Shown here piece after piece: positions 46,180-57,026 of a stretch of 64,000 nt of DNA; the first letter of the stretch is position 1; each line of letters starts with the position of its first letter. Below the pieces are notes generated by a model. It was not told where the DNA came from. It did not search any database and worked only from the letters and a program-made list of their open reading frames with translations. A program made the position numbers and the translations under genes. The stretch spans positions 265,765,675-265,829,674 of the forward strand of contig CM030362.1 of the NCBI GenBank assembly GCA_017893485.1, given 5' to 3'. The stretch comes from Hemerocallis citrina (Eukaryota; Streptophyta; Magnoliopsida; Asparagales; Asphodelaceae).

Positions 46180-46500
46180 TCCACAATATCTCCACAACAT
46201 CTCCACAATTCCAGAAACTCATTAACATCTCCACAATATCAACAAACTCATTAACATCTCCACAATATCAACAAACTCATTAACATCTCCATATGTCCAA
46301 CATCTCCACAATATCAAAAATCTCATTAACATCTCCACAACCACATCATCTCCAACATCTCCACAACCACATCAACAATCTCATTAACATCTCCACAATT
46401 TCAATAACATCTCCACAATATTGTTAATATCATATCCACAACCACATCAACAATTTTAATAACATCTCCACAATATCATCTCAACATATGCCCAACAGAA
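46180..46500. repeat. Minisatellite ACATCTCCACAATATCAACA
   Basis: About ten imperfect copies of a 25-30 bp unit, with landmark CATCTCCACAA, inside the MULE. Confidence 0.8.
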
Positions 46501-46945
46501 CATTGAAAAAACTAGAGACATTAACAACATATTACTCTAAACTCGAGACAAAACATTAAAAAACTACAAAATCAAACTAACTAAAAATCTTACAACACCT
46601 ACCAAATCCAAACTCGTTGAGGGATAGAAAGAAGAAGAAAAAAATACGAAAAGTAAATAAAGTCGAGAAGAAGAAGAAAGGAGATTTGCGCAATTAAAAC
46701 CCCCAAAGTGCAAGACTCGGTCTTTGAAAGATCGAGTCTAGTATAAACTAGCGCGGTCTATCAAAGACCGAGTCTTGCTCTTCGATTTTTCGAAGTGCAA
46801 GACTCGGTTTTTGAAAGACCACGCTAGTTTATTCTAGACTCGGTCTTTTAAAGACCGAGTGAGTCGCTTTGGGAATTAAAAAAAAATGTAGATTGGTTTG
46901 GGAAAAACTTTCAAAAAGTAGGTCGGTTTGGGGAAAAAATCGCTG

Positions 46946-48640
46946 ACTACTGAGTTCTGCATATAAGCAATAACTATGCAATCACTTATATTGCTATGTG
47001 AGATGTGCATGCTATATGCCTTATGATATATACAACTTGAACTCTGCTTATGGTACTATGGATGAACTTAAACTGTGTATTGAGGAAATGCATGCTCAAG
47101 ACCATCTGGTCAGTCTACATACTTTTATGCCAGAGTTCTAAATTCACATCTGTATTCTGCATAGGAATAATTTCCTTCTTTCACAAGAATAACATTCTCT
47201 TCTATTAGTTCTTTCAATGTAATTCCTGCTTCGGCTATGTTGTTTTCTATGTAGGGAACTTCGGTTTTTTGGTAAATATACACTTGATCGCTCTAGATTT
47301 CTCATTTAAAAATTAGTACTTCTAATTGAATAGTTTAATATCTGAAGCCATGAAGCCATGTTGCTGGGATATTGAGCCTCTATTTTGGTTAATTAATTTT
47401 TCTAATATTGGCTGTTCAGATTGCATGATGATAATCAACATACCTGAAGGACTGACTACACATTTCAGGCTCTCTAAAATTGTCCTATGCAAGGATATTA
47501 AGGTATTACAAATGTTCTTTTTGATATTGTAAGTTTCACTATTAATGAGTTACACCATACTCCTAATTTAGTGGGTTGATAATTTTTTTTTATTTTTAGT
47601 TGATTCGCATGAACACAGATTGAGTTTTTGAATACAAGTTGTTCATCATGACTGAAATAGTTCGTCATAGATCAAGTACTAAAGGTAGCTGATCATGAAA
47701 TAGTATTTTATTATTATTTAAATATTTGATAAATCTTGTTTACCGGGTTGACCCAAATTGAGACTCGGGATTTTTGGCTGCTTACAAGTAGTCATTCATC
47801 TAGGAGGGACATTATAGAATGTGCACAAACTAATTAGTTCTTAGATCCTTATTTTCTTTCGAGGTAAATAAGTGGAAATTCGGTTAGCTTTAACAATGTG
47901 AAAAGTGCATGCTGACATCTTACTTGTGCACTCTTTAATTTTAATTCCTTCTACTGATCAAGCTCACTAAAGCTTGACTAGATGTTACGCCGGTGATGGA
48001 TGTGGAAGGAAAATGCTCTTTTTCATCCAGTGGAAGTACCTAGAGGCAAAGGTTGTTGCGAAAACTCCTCAATGATTTAGATATCTCAAATAAATTTGTT
48101 CCCACAAAGGTTGTCTATGTGAATTCTTATGATTTTGTTTATCAAGTGATCTCTACAAATTTCGCTACCATGATTTAGTAGAGATTTTTGGTACATGACC
48201 AATCAAATGGCTTTATGTGCAGTAACAACAAATCAGTTCAGTGCATAGTCAAAGAAGCGCATGGAATAGATTGCAGCTACAACTTTATCCAGTGATATTA
48301 AGATTGCTGCTCTCTCTATACTGGTGTATTCAAAAAGTGCTTTAGAAGTTGCTCTGTATAGCTTTCGAAACTCTTATTCTGAGCTGACGAATATGTTAAC
48401 GTATTGGTTCTTATACTGCTGAATCTTTATGTACTTTGCATGTGCTAATTTTATCTTGTTACAATTTTTATATATAAAAATATTGGTGTTTTGGAAACTG
48501 AGGATTTTATGTACTGTATCGACCTTGAGCTTTATAGCATTGATCATGGATGCTGGAGAACAACATTGATTGAACTATTAGCAAATTGATATCTTCTGGA
48601 GAATTTTCAAAACTTTTCTATGCATCTGTAGTTTTTTTTG
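46946..48640. other. Unidentified DNA, possibly intron and exon remnants
   Basis: No repeat termini or known domains. Short open pieces flanked by splice-like signals occur at about 47420-47500 (MMIINIPEGLTTHF) and 47980-48180 (KVVYVNSYDFVYQV), but none matched a family I know. It may be the original pre-insertion DNA or a decayed gene. Confidence 0.35.
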
Positions 48641-48649
48641 CATATAGGT

Positions 48650-49006
48650 AAAAAAAAATGGCATTTTTAAAACGCTGCAAAAAAAAAACACCACTCTTAC
48701 AAACGATAGCGTTTCCGAAACGTTATTAAAGGCATGGCGTTTGAAGAACACTACAAATACAATAGCGTTTCGACAAATGCTATGGTTTTTATAGCATTCA
48801 AAACGCTATAAAAACCATAGCGTTTTGAAAATGCTATAAAAACCATAGTGTTTGTCGAAACGCTATGATTTTTATAGCGTTTTCGAAACACTGTGCTTTT
48901 CATAGCGTTTCGCGGAAACGCTATAAACTTACCATAGCGGGGGCTTTGACAGCGTTTGCAAAACGCTGTCATATAAATGCTATCAAATGGCATATATGTT
49001 GTAGTG
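48650..49006. mobile_element. CACTA-type element end with subterminal repeats
   Basis: The right terminus reads ATGTTGTAGTG, i.e. CACTACAACAT on the minus strand. Inside are many direct and inverted copies of CATAGCGTTTTCGAAACGC-type motifs, the normal subterminal organisation of plant CACTA elements. No clear left CACTA end or 3-bp TSD was found, so it is a fragment or decayed MITE. Confidence 0.6.
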
Positions 49007-49015
49007 ATTATTATA

Positions 49016-49065
<50 letters not shown>

Positions 49066-49067
49066 CA

Positions 49068-49105
<38 letters not shown>

Positions 49106-49850
49106 ATAATAATAATAATAATATATATATATATACTATTATTATAATATATATTATTATTTCATATATACTATTTTATATATACTATTATAATATTCGT
49201 TTATTATTATAATATATATTACTATTATATATTATTATATATATTATTATATAATTTATTATTATTATTATAATAAATTATTTAATATATTATTATAATA
49301 TATTATTATTACATATATATTATTATAATTATTATATGTTATTATATATATGTATATAATTAAATATGTTCATTATAATAAATTATTTTATATTATTATG
49401 TAATATACAATTATTATAATATATTATTATTTTATATATACTATTTTATATTATTTTATATATACTATTTTATATATACTATTATTATATATTATTATTA
49501 TATATTTTATTATTATATATTATTATTATATATAATTATTATTATATATTACTATTATATATTATTATATATATTAATATATAATACATCACTATTATAT
49601 ATTATTATATATATTATTATATAATATACTATTATAATAATCTATTATTATTATTATAATATATAATATTATTATTATATATTATTATTATATATTATTA
49701 TATATATTATCATATAATTTATTATTATTATAATAAATTGTTTAATGTATAATTTGAATATATTATTATAACTATTATATATTATTATATATATGTATAT
49801 TATTAAATATGTTTATTATAATAAAATATTTTATATTATTATATATCAGT
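49007..49850. repeat. (ATT)n microsatellite and AT-rich tract
   Basis: About 100 bp of near-perfect ATT repeats, then about 740 bp of TATTATA/ATATAT variants, starting directly at the CACTA terminus. Non-coding. Confidence 0.95.
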
Positions 49851-50593
49851 ATGTATGTATATGTATACAACATGTATGTATCATAGTATATATACTGTAT
49901 ACAGTATATACATACAACCAAACCTATACATACATTATACTCTCATTTTTAAAAAACTGTTTTCATTAAAAATTATTACCAAACAGCTTTTACACTATCA
50001 TTTTCAGAAAACTCTTTTAAGAAAATTGTTTTCAAAACAACAAACCAAACGCAACCTTAACTTTTCTCAAATCGCAACTACATCATTTATATGAATATAC
50101 TAGGTTTACCCATGGACACGTGCCTACGACACGTCTTCTGAACAATGCAATATATGAAAAACTTTGTAAACAGTAAAATATATGCAATCCAATTTGACTA
50201 ACAAATCACATAGGTCAACATTTATATGCAATACCATCCAGTTAGTGACTACATGATAAGTTATAAAAAATAATTAGAATGTAGTAAAATAATTACATAC
50301 TAAAACAATTAGGGGTGCTTTGGTTGGTTGTAAAAAATATGAAGAGAGGGAAAACACTGTAGTGAAAGCAATTCTTTAGATTTGATTTCTTAAAAGTAGC
50401 TTTGGTTGAATATAGGTTTACTGTAGCAATAATTAAATAATAGTTTTGTTTTGGTTGTATTAATACTGTAGCGAAAATAATTTAAAACACTTTTTTTATT
50501 TTTGGTTTTACATGAAATTAATTCAAAATTAGGGAGTAATTAATTTTATTTAAGCTTAATTCCTAATGTTTTGGATGAGTTAATTAAGCTTAA
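49851..50593. other. AT-rich DNA with MITE-like motifs
   Basis: No gene was recognised. The block from GGGGTGCTTTGGTTGGTTG (about 50312) with repeated TACTGTAGC phrases resembles common plant MITEs and continues beyond the Helitron to about 50960, but its ends were not resolved. Confidence 0.4.
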
Positions 50594-50781
50594 TCTCTAA
50601 TATTATAATGGGAGAAGGCCTTAGTGTCATTTGTAAATGTTTTGTCAATCTACCAACCCATGCAACACACGTGCATAACTATTATAAAGGAGGTTCTAGG
50701 TTCAAATCAAGACTACGTCTAAATTTTTATTTTAAAAAACTATATTTATTAAAACGTGCATCGCACGTGTAAACTACTAGT
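50594..50781 (+). mobile_element. Small non-autonomous Helitron, 188 bp
   Basis: Starts TCTCTAATATTATAATGG and ends with the hairpin ACGTGCATCGCACGT, 8 bases, then CTAGT. It sits between A (50593) and T (50782), the Helitron target preference, with no target duplication. A sister copy is at 51146-51317. Confidence 0.75.
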
Positions 50782-51145
50782 TAGATAACTTTTAATCCCT
50801 AAATTTTAATTAATTAAGAAAAGACTAATTAAACCACAACAATTAAAGCTTTTCTTAATTAAGATTAGTATGATTTTAATCAGTCTTTTCTTAATTAATT
50901 AAAAGTAGGGATTAAAAATTAATTAATTTCAAAACCCAAACAAATATCAACTACTTCACAGAACATAAAGTATAAATCTGAATGTAGTTACTGTAGCTAT
51001 AGTAGGGCGGGAAAATATCTTTTGTGAGCATAAATCTGGACCGTTGATTTCCTTTTAATTGAAGGAGAGCACTTGATAACTTTCTTTTGAGTTGTCTTGT
51101 GTTTTATTATATAGATAATTTATGTTTATACAATGTGCTCACATA
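50782..51145. other. AT-rich spacer between Helitrons
   Basis: Continuation of the MITE-like block (TTAATTAAT-rich inverted repeats at about 50790-50930). No coding signal. Confidence 0.4.
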
Positions 51146-51317
51146 TCTCTAATATTATAATGGGAGAAGGCCTTAGTGTCATTTGTCATTTTGTCATTCT
51201 ACCAACATGTGCAACGCACGTACATAACTAATATAAAGGAAGTTTCTAATTCAAATCCTCTCTACATCGAAGTTTTTATTTTTATTTTTTTAAATTATTA
51301 AAACTTGCATCGCACGT
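51146..51317 (+). mobile_element. Truncated second copy of the small Helitron
   Basis: Matches 50594-50775 from TCTCTAATATTATAATGG to the hairpin CATCGCACGT, preceded by A. Its last 12 or so bases, including CTAGT, are replaced by the Tat LTR starting at 51318, which therefore inserted into it or beside it. Confidence 0.7.
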
Positions 51318-51933
51318 TGTTACCGCTAAATCTGGTGTGGGGGCAAACAGATAGTATTTGTGGATTCTTGGAAAACCTGAATAGCAAACCTAAACCTGTT
51401 CTGTTGGAGTCTGACCGCTGACTCCCGCCGTTCACCTGCAAAAAGTACGAGACACCGGGGTTGATCCCGGTGACGCACCCTCCGATGCTCAAGTCAGTAA
51501 TCAGGGAAGATTATGAAAGAGCGTAAATTGGCAAAAGATTGATTACCTCTTAAAGGTGGTGGATGGGGATATTTATAGCCGCCTTGGGGATTAGATTAGG
51601 AATGTAATCCCTGTGATCTGATAAGGAATATAATCCCCATAATCAGATAAGGAATGTAATCCCAAATTCCCAGTGAAAAGATAGATGTGAATCAGGGCCG
51701 TTGATTAGTATTAATCAGAAACCCTAATTCTATCCTGCTGGACTGGGTTTATTTCGGGTAGAGACCCGTACCCAGTTGAGGTGGATCCGTTCGTGGGTTA
51801 TTGGGTCTTTGGGAAAAAGACCCAGGACCCACTTCAGACCCATTGGTAGGCGAAATTACCATTTTACCCCTAGGCTTCAAGATTCGTTCCGGATTTGGAC
51901 AGTTCTGATTTAACCCCATTTTTAGCCATATCA
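51318..51933 (-). repeat. 3' LTR of Tat-lineage element (616 bp)
   Basis: On the minus strand it starts TGATATGGCTAAAAATGGGG and ends AGCGGTAACA. A polypurine tract, GAGTGGGGGGCTC (about 51935-51947), precedes it, and a TATA box (CTATAAATATCC) lies at 51568-51579. The partner LTR is off the window, so its limits rest on these signals. Confidence 0.78.
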
Positions 51934-52350
51934 CGAGCCCCCCACTCCCGAAGACTGAGCTTGATCAGCCTTTGAGGAGTATTTTTACTGTTTTAATGGC
52001 TGGCGGAGTTGTATTGGAGTCCAAATGGAAGGTTTCGAATCTTTGCAGGAGGCAGTATGGTGATTTTCTAAGTTAGTTGTGTGCTCTGAGTTGTTCTTGA
52101 GCTCTTCTGGGCATTTGGTGATTTTTATCTATTTTTTCGGAATATTTACTTAATTTTGCGAAGTGTCGATTCGTCGTTCGGGGGTCTTAATAAATGGTCC
52201 TAGGCAATAATTATTTACTCGGGGGTTCAAGAATATTTTCCTGACTTTATAATTATTTTCTAGGATTTTAATTTTCCTGAATTTTAAATCATTTTTTCGT
52301 AATTTTTAAATAAATAAAACGATTTTAATAAATAAAATACTGAATTATGG
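51934..52350 (-). other. Polypurine tract and 3' spacer of Tat-lineage element
   Basis: Begins with the polypurine tract complement (GCCCCCCACTCCCGAAG), followed by non-coding DNA. No gene was recognised. Confidence 0.65.
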
Positions 52351-54160
52351 CGTGGCGCGATCTGGACCGTTGATCTTGTGCGGGCATGAATTTCTAAAAG
52401 ATCGGATGGACAGGGTCGCTCGCAGCAATTTCTCCATTTTGAAGGTCGGATGGGCACTTGCTCGGAATCCGTGGCTCGGTTTTTCTCTCACGCGAGTGCC
52501 TCGGATCGCTAGTCTCTTGGCTCAGAGTTCCAAGTGACGTGGAGCGATCTGAGCCGTCGGATCTCGGAGCGAATCTCGAGGTGGGCACAGTTCCCAAGAA
52601 AACACTATCTTGTTGTTTAGTGGACGTGGCGTAATCTGGACCATCCATCATCTCAGGCACGATTTTCGCAGTGATCCAACGGTTGGAGACGCTCGGCAGC
52701 ATTTTTCTTCACTTTCGAGAGTCGGATGGGCACTTGCTCGGAATCCGAGCGAAGTGGCTCGGTTTTTCTCTCATGCGAGTGGCTCGGATTGCTAGTCGCT
52801 CGGCTCGGAGTTCCGAGTGACGTGGAGCGATCTGAGCCGTCGGATCACGGTGCGAATCTCGAGGTGGGCACATTTCCCAAGAAAACACTATCTTGTCGTG
52901 TAGTGGTGCTGGCATGATCTGGACCGTCCGATCGAAATCTTGCATGAATTTTGAGGGGAAAGTCGTTTTTCTCCAATTCGCAGCTCGGATTGGCACTTGC
53001 TCGGAATCCGAGTGATGTAGCTCGGTAGCCGATCGTATAGCTCGGTGGCTGAACTGTTAACTTGGTGGCCAAGCGTATAGCTCGGTGGCCGAACTGTGAG
53101 CTCGGGACCGAGCATCTAGCTCGACGGCCGAACTATCGGCTCGGACTGTTGAACGTCGTGGGATGATCTGAGCTGTCAGATGATGGCACGAATCTCGATG
53201 CTGGCTCAGTTCCCAAGAAAACACTATCTTGTCGTTTAGTGACGCTGGCAAGATCGGAGCCGTTCGATCGAAATCTTACGCGAATTTTCAGGGAAAAGTC
53301 GTTTTTCTCCCATTCGTAGCTCGGATTGGCACTTGCTGGGAATCCGAGCTATCCTCTTCGTTGCGGAGGTCGGATCGCCTGTCGCTCGGATTTTGGTTCC
53401 GAGGGACGTGGGGCGATCGGAGCCGTTGGATGATGGCACAGATCTCGATGCTGGCTCAGTTTCCAAGAAAACACTATCTTGTCGTTTAGTGGCGCTGGCA
53501 AGATCTGAGCCGTCCGATCGAAATCTTACGCGAATTTTGAGGGGACAATCGTTTTTCTCCAATTCGTGGCTCGGATTGGCACTTGCTCGGAATCCGGGCT
53601 ATCCTCGTTGTTGCGGAGGTCGAATCGCCTGTCGCTCGGGTTTTGGTTCCGAGGGATGTGGGGCGATCGGAGCCGTTGGATGATGGCACAGATCTCGATG
53701 CTCGCTCAGTTCCCAAGAAAACACTATCTTGTCATTTAGTGACGCTGGCAAGATCTGAGCCGTCCGATCGAAATCTTATGCAAATTTTGAAGGGAAAGTC
53801 GTTTTTCTCCAATTCATGGCTCGAATTGGCGCTTGCTCGGAATCCGAGCTATCCTCCTTGTTGCGGAGGTCGGATTGCCTGTCGCTCAGATTTTGGTTCC
53901 GAGGGACTTGGGGCGATCGGAGCCGTTGGATGATGGCACTGATCTCGATGCTGGCTCAGTTCCCAAGAAAACACTATCTTGTCGTTTAGTGGTGCTGGCA
54001 AGATCTGACCCATCCGATCCAAATCTTACGCGAATTTTGAGGGGAAAGTCGTTTTTTCCAATTCGTGGCTCGGATTGGCACTTGCTCGGAATCCGAGCTA
54101 TCCTCTTTGTTGTGGAGGTCGGATCGCCTGTCGCTCGGATTTTGGTTCCGAGGCGCTGAG
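52350..54160 (-). repeat. 250-bp tandem repeat array in Tat 3' region
   Basis: About seven copies. The landmark ACTTGCT(C/G)GGAATCCG recurs near 52453, 52731, 52997, 53331, 53581, 53831 and 54080; the last four are spaced 250, 250 and 249 bp. Each unit includes AAGAAAACACTATCTTGTCG and TCGTTTTTCTCC. A sub-array of about 22-bp units (AGCTCGGTGGCCGAACT) is inserted at 53020-53160. Frames across it are repeat artefacts. Confidence 0.93.
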
Positions 54161-54299
54161 CGATTTTACTTGGATTGAAACGTCGCTTCCTTTGTCAACA
54201 GTTGTGGATCTTCGTTACTTAGCCGTTTGGGCTTTTGTAACGCTTCAGAGGAGGCCCAAGAGTTGCGCCCTTACGTTACAAAGCCCACGAGGCGTCACT

Positions 54300-54498
54300 T
54301 TTACTATAAGTTTTCACCCCCTCAACACTTAACCTCATTTCTCACTTTCACTTTCTCACTCTTGGTTTTACTTCTTAGCGAAGTCTTTAGCTCTTGGGTG
54401 GCGCTGCTGGTTGTCGCGGCAAGGCGTTTTAGGCTCCGGCGATCTTTTTTGGCTGTACTAGTCACTTCAAGGTCAGTCTCTTTCCTCATCTTTGTAAA
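54300..54498 (+). promoter_or_regulatory. Probable promoter and leader of antisense gene 1
   Basis: ACTATAAGT at about 54302-54310 is a TATA-like box, followed by a pyrimidine-rich leader (CTCACTTTCACTTTCTCACT) to the ATG at 54499. This is inferred from composition only. Confidence 0.4.
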
Positions 54499-56751
54499 AT
54501 GGTTAAGTTTTCTTCCATGGATGAGACCCCCTCCTCGGACCTAGGCGTCAGCCGAGCGGTCAGGCCGAGCAAGGGTAAAGGGAAGGAGGTCGTGGAGCCG
54601 ACCGAAGAGACAATGGTCAGGCCGAGTACAGATGAGGAGGTTGCCGAGCCTCTCCAGGAGGTAATGGTCCGAGCCAGCAAGGGCAAGGGGGTGAAAACAA
54701 TAATTGAGCACCTGAAGACTGCAGGGGAGTTGGGTCGGCATCCGAGCATTCTGTCGAGCGTTGGCGGTGTGCGGAGCTACTCTGGAGATCTGTTGGAGAA
54801 GGTGACGCAGGGCACCGCCAAGTCGATTGAGGAGAACGAGCCGAGGGAAACCTCTGAGGTGGATCAGATCTCTTCGGTCCTGACCGAGGCAGATTTGCAT
54901 CGGATCCGGAGTGGGTTCCGAATCCCCGTGGAGTACGGGCTCCTTCTCCCTGGCCCTAGCTTCCAAGCGTGCACCTCGTCCTCGGCCGATACGTGTGTTT
55001 TTCTTGCCGACTCCCTGAATACCGGACTTCGGCTGCCGCTGCACCCTTTCGTGATCGAAGTGCTGCAGTGGTACGGCTTGTGTCCGGCTCAGCTAATGCC
55101 GAACACCTGGCGGCACGTTATGGCGTTTGTTCTTCAATGCCAGGAGGTCGGCGCTCTGCCCAATATGTTCATCCTTCGGAGTCTCTACCGTCCTTGCCAA
55201 CCAAACAAAAATGAGCAGAGGTACTACCTCTCGCCGAGGAAAGGTGTGAAGCTGATCGAGAACCCGGATTCGATCAAGCATTGGAAAGAGAAGTACTTCC
55301 TCGTCCGAGCTTCCGAGCCATGGGTGATCCCGACGGTGTGGTTGAGGGACGGTCTTCCGAAGCGGGCGAAGAAAGAGCCCGTGCTCAGCAATGAAGAGGC
55401 AGAAATTGTGGAGAAGCTGCTCCGGCTTCCGACCCTCAGTTGGAAAGACATCACCGAGTAGGCCTTATTTCGAGGGGGTCTCAGTCTGATCGACCCTAGT
55501 ACGCTTCTCCTATTCTTGTTTTGTCATTGAGGTTTGGAAATTTTTTCTAACTTTTTTCACTCGGTTTGTGCAGAATCTCCCAGCATGGACTACAAGGGTC
55601 TGATGGCGAAGGCCAGGGAGACGAAGGAGCAGGACGCGAGGAAGAGAAAGAGGACCGTGTCCGGGCCTCAAGGCGGCCGAGCGCCCAAGATCCCATCGGT
55701 CTCTCCGACCACCGAGCGGCAGGTTGTTGAGGCTCCTTTGGTCGAGCCCGATCAAGGCCTCGTCGTGCCATCCGCCCCACCTACCTCAGATGCGCCGACC
55801 CCAATGGCGCGAACAGATGCTCCAGGGTCTTCGGCCGGAGCGTTCAACATTAGCGTGGCACTGGCTCTCGATGTCCTGCCCTTCACTGCCGAGGCGGAGG
55901 CCATCCTGATCGAGGAGCACAAGCGCATCTTCGTCCCCAATTGGCGGGTGATGAAGTTCGACGGGTTCCTAGGGGACGGCAACATCTGCATGCAGGCGGT
56001 GAAGCACCTGCCGACCCCTAACGACCGAGCGGTGCTCAAGGCGGGCGAAGTTGGTGACGCCACGATGCAGATTGCTCGAAACACCATGTTGGTAAGTACT
56101 AGATGACTTTCTTCAAAAATTTTCCAAGTTTTTGTGCTCGTGCTTAACTGCTTTTTGTATGGCTTGTAGACTCTCTGCCACTTCAATTACCTGCTCGAGG
56201 AGTTCGCGAGCAAGGAAAAGGAGATGACTATTCTGAACGACCGGGAACGGTCGGAGCGATCTAAGGCGGTAAAACAGTTGGAGGCCGAGCAGGTGCATTC
56301 TGCTTTGCTCGAGGCCGAAGTTGCCGACCTAAGGGCTAAGCTCGCCGAGGCGCTGAGGAGCTCAGCCGCTGAGGCTTCCATAGTCGAGACCCTGGAAAAG
56401 GAGACGGCTCGACTCGAAGGGGAGCTGTCTAAGGCCCTGAAGGCGTCGGAGGAGGCCCTGAGCGATCATGCGTCGAAGGTAGCGGCCGCGGAGAAGGCAG
56501 TTCGGGACGAGGCCGAGGCTCACATGTTGACCAACATGGAGGAGGCGTACGGCCGAGCGCTAAAGCATATCGCCGCCCGGAACCCCGGATTTGATGTCTC
56601 GTCCTACTACTTCTACGACCCTGTAGAAGGTGAGGAAGCGCTGCCCCTGGCCAAGCTTGCTCCTAGGCAGGAGGGCGAAGACTCCGAAGACGAGGTGGGC
56701 GCCGAGGGTGCGATTGTAACCGTGCCGAACGACGATGAGGTCGACCCCTGA
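54499..56751 (+). pseudogene. Antisense ORF 1 of Tat element, Transposase_28 (gypsy-type) domain, two introns
   Basis: Exon 1 from ATG 54499 has a K/E-rich head, then RIPVEYGLLLPGPSF, ADSLNTGLRLPLHPFVIEVL and CPAQLMPNTWRHVMAFVLQC (about 54910-55145), the Pfam 'putative gypsy-type transposon' (Transposase_28) signature. TAG at 55459-55461 breaks the frame. Past it the frame stays open to a donor at 55499; acceptor TTTGTGCAG gives exon 2 (55574-56091), donor TTG|GTAAGT and acceptor CTTGTAG give exon 3 (56170-56751). Exon lengths 1000+518+582 keep one frame of 700 codons including the stop. Exon 3 is a Glu/Ala/Lys coiled coil with an acidic tail. It lies opposite to pol, as the antisense ORFs of Tat elements do. 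Function unknown. A poly(A)-like TTTTAATGAAATGG lies at about 56844. Confidence 0.75.
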
Positions 56752-56978
56752 CTTTGTCACCTCTTCTCATCTTCTTGTTCTCCCCTTTTTTTTGTAATGC
56801 CTAATTGCGGACTGGCCACCACTTTTTTGTAAGTCTTGGACTTTTAATGAAATGGTTTTCTTTTTGGTGTTTTGGCTGAATATTTCGAAATTTCGCAAAG
56901 TGTTCAACTCGTTTTGCTCGGATTGTGTCCTTAAGTATTGAAGGCTTCTGTTAATATTCCTCCACTTTTCTGGTCGAG
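56752..56978 (+). other. Spacer between the two antisense ORFs
   Basis: Contains a T-run and GTAATGCC, then a poly(A)-like signal near 56846; probably the 3' UTR of antisense ORF 1 and the leader or intron of ORF 2. Confidence 0.45.
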
Positions 56979-57026
56979 TTGGGTCCGATTACTGAGGTCT
57001 CCCATCTTCGTACTGAGCTAAAGAAA

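Larger units (their letters stand above)
45160..46945. mobile_element. Fold-back MULE, left end truncated
   Basis: Long inverted arms: about 45164-45292 pairs with about 46670-46801. Beyond the right arm, 46802-46945 has the expected outer terminus (TCGGTTTGGGGAAAAAATCG near 46922), which is missing on the left. It encloses a MULE transposase fragment and ten copies of a palindrome related to ACTCGGTCTTTCAAAGACCGAGT. The left end was probably lost together with the end of LTR 3. No TSD can be tested. Confidence 0.75.

Noticed and set aside
45200..46870. CRISPR-like array of spaced palindromic repeats
   Set aside because: Plant nuclear context, irregular spacing, both orientations and MULE arms; no cas genes.
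48865..49212. Tyr- and Ile-rich frames through the ATT repeat
   Set aside because: Microsatellite translation artefact.
50088..50140. Minus-strand Helitron 3' end (CTAGT with ACGTG hairpin)
   Set aside because: The base after CTAGT is A rather than T, the loop is long and no 5' end was found.
52352..54159. Multiple 60-116 codon frames repeating every 250 bp
   Set aside because: They are shadows of the tandem repeat, with the same peptide recurring per unit.
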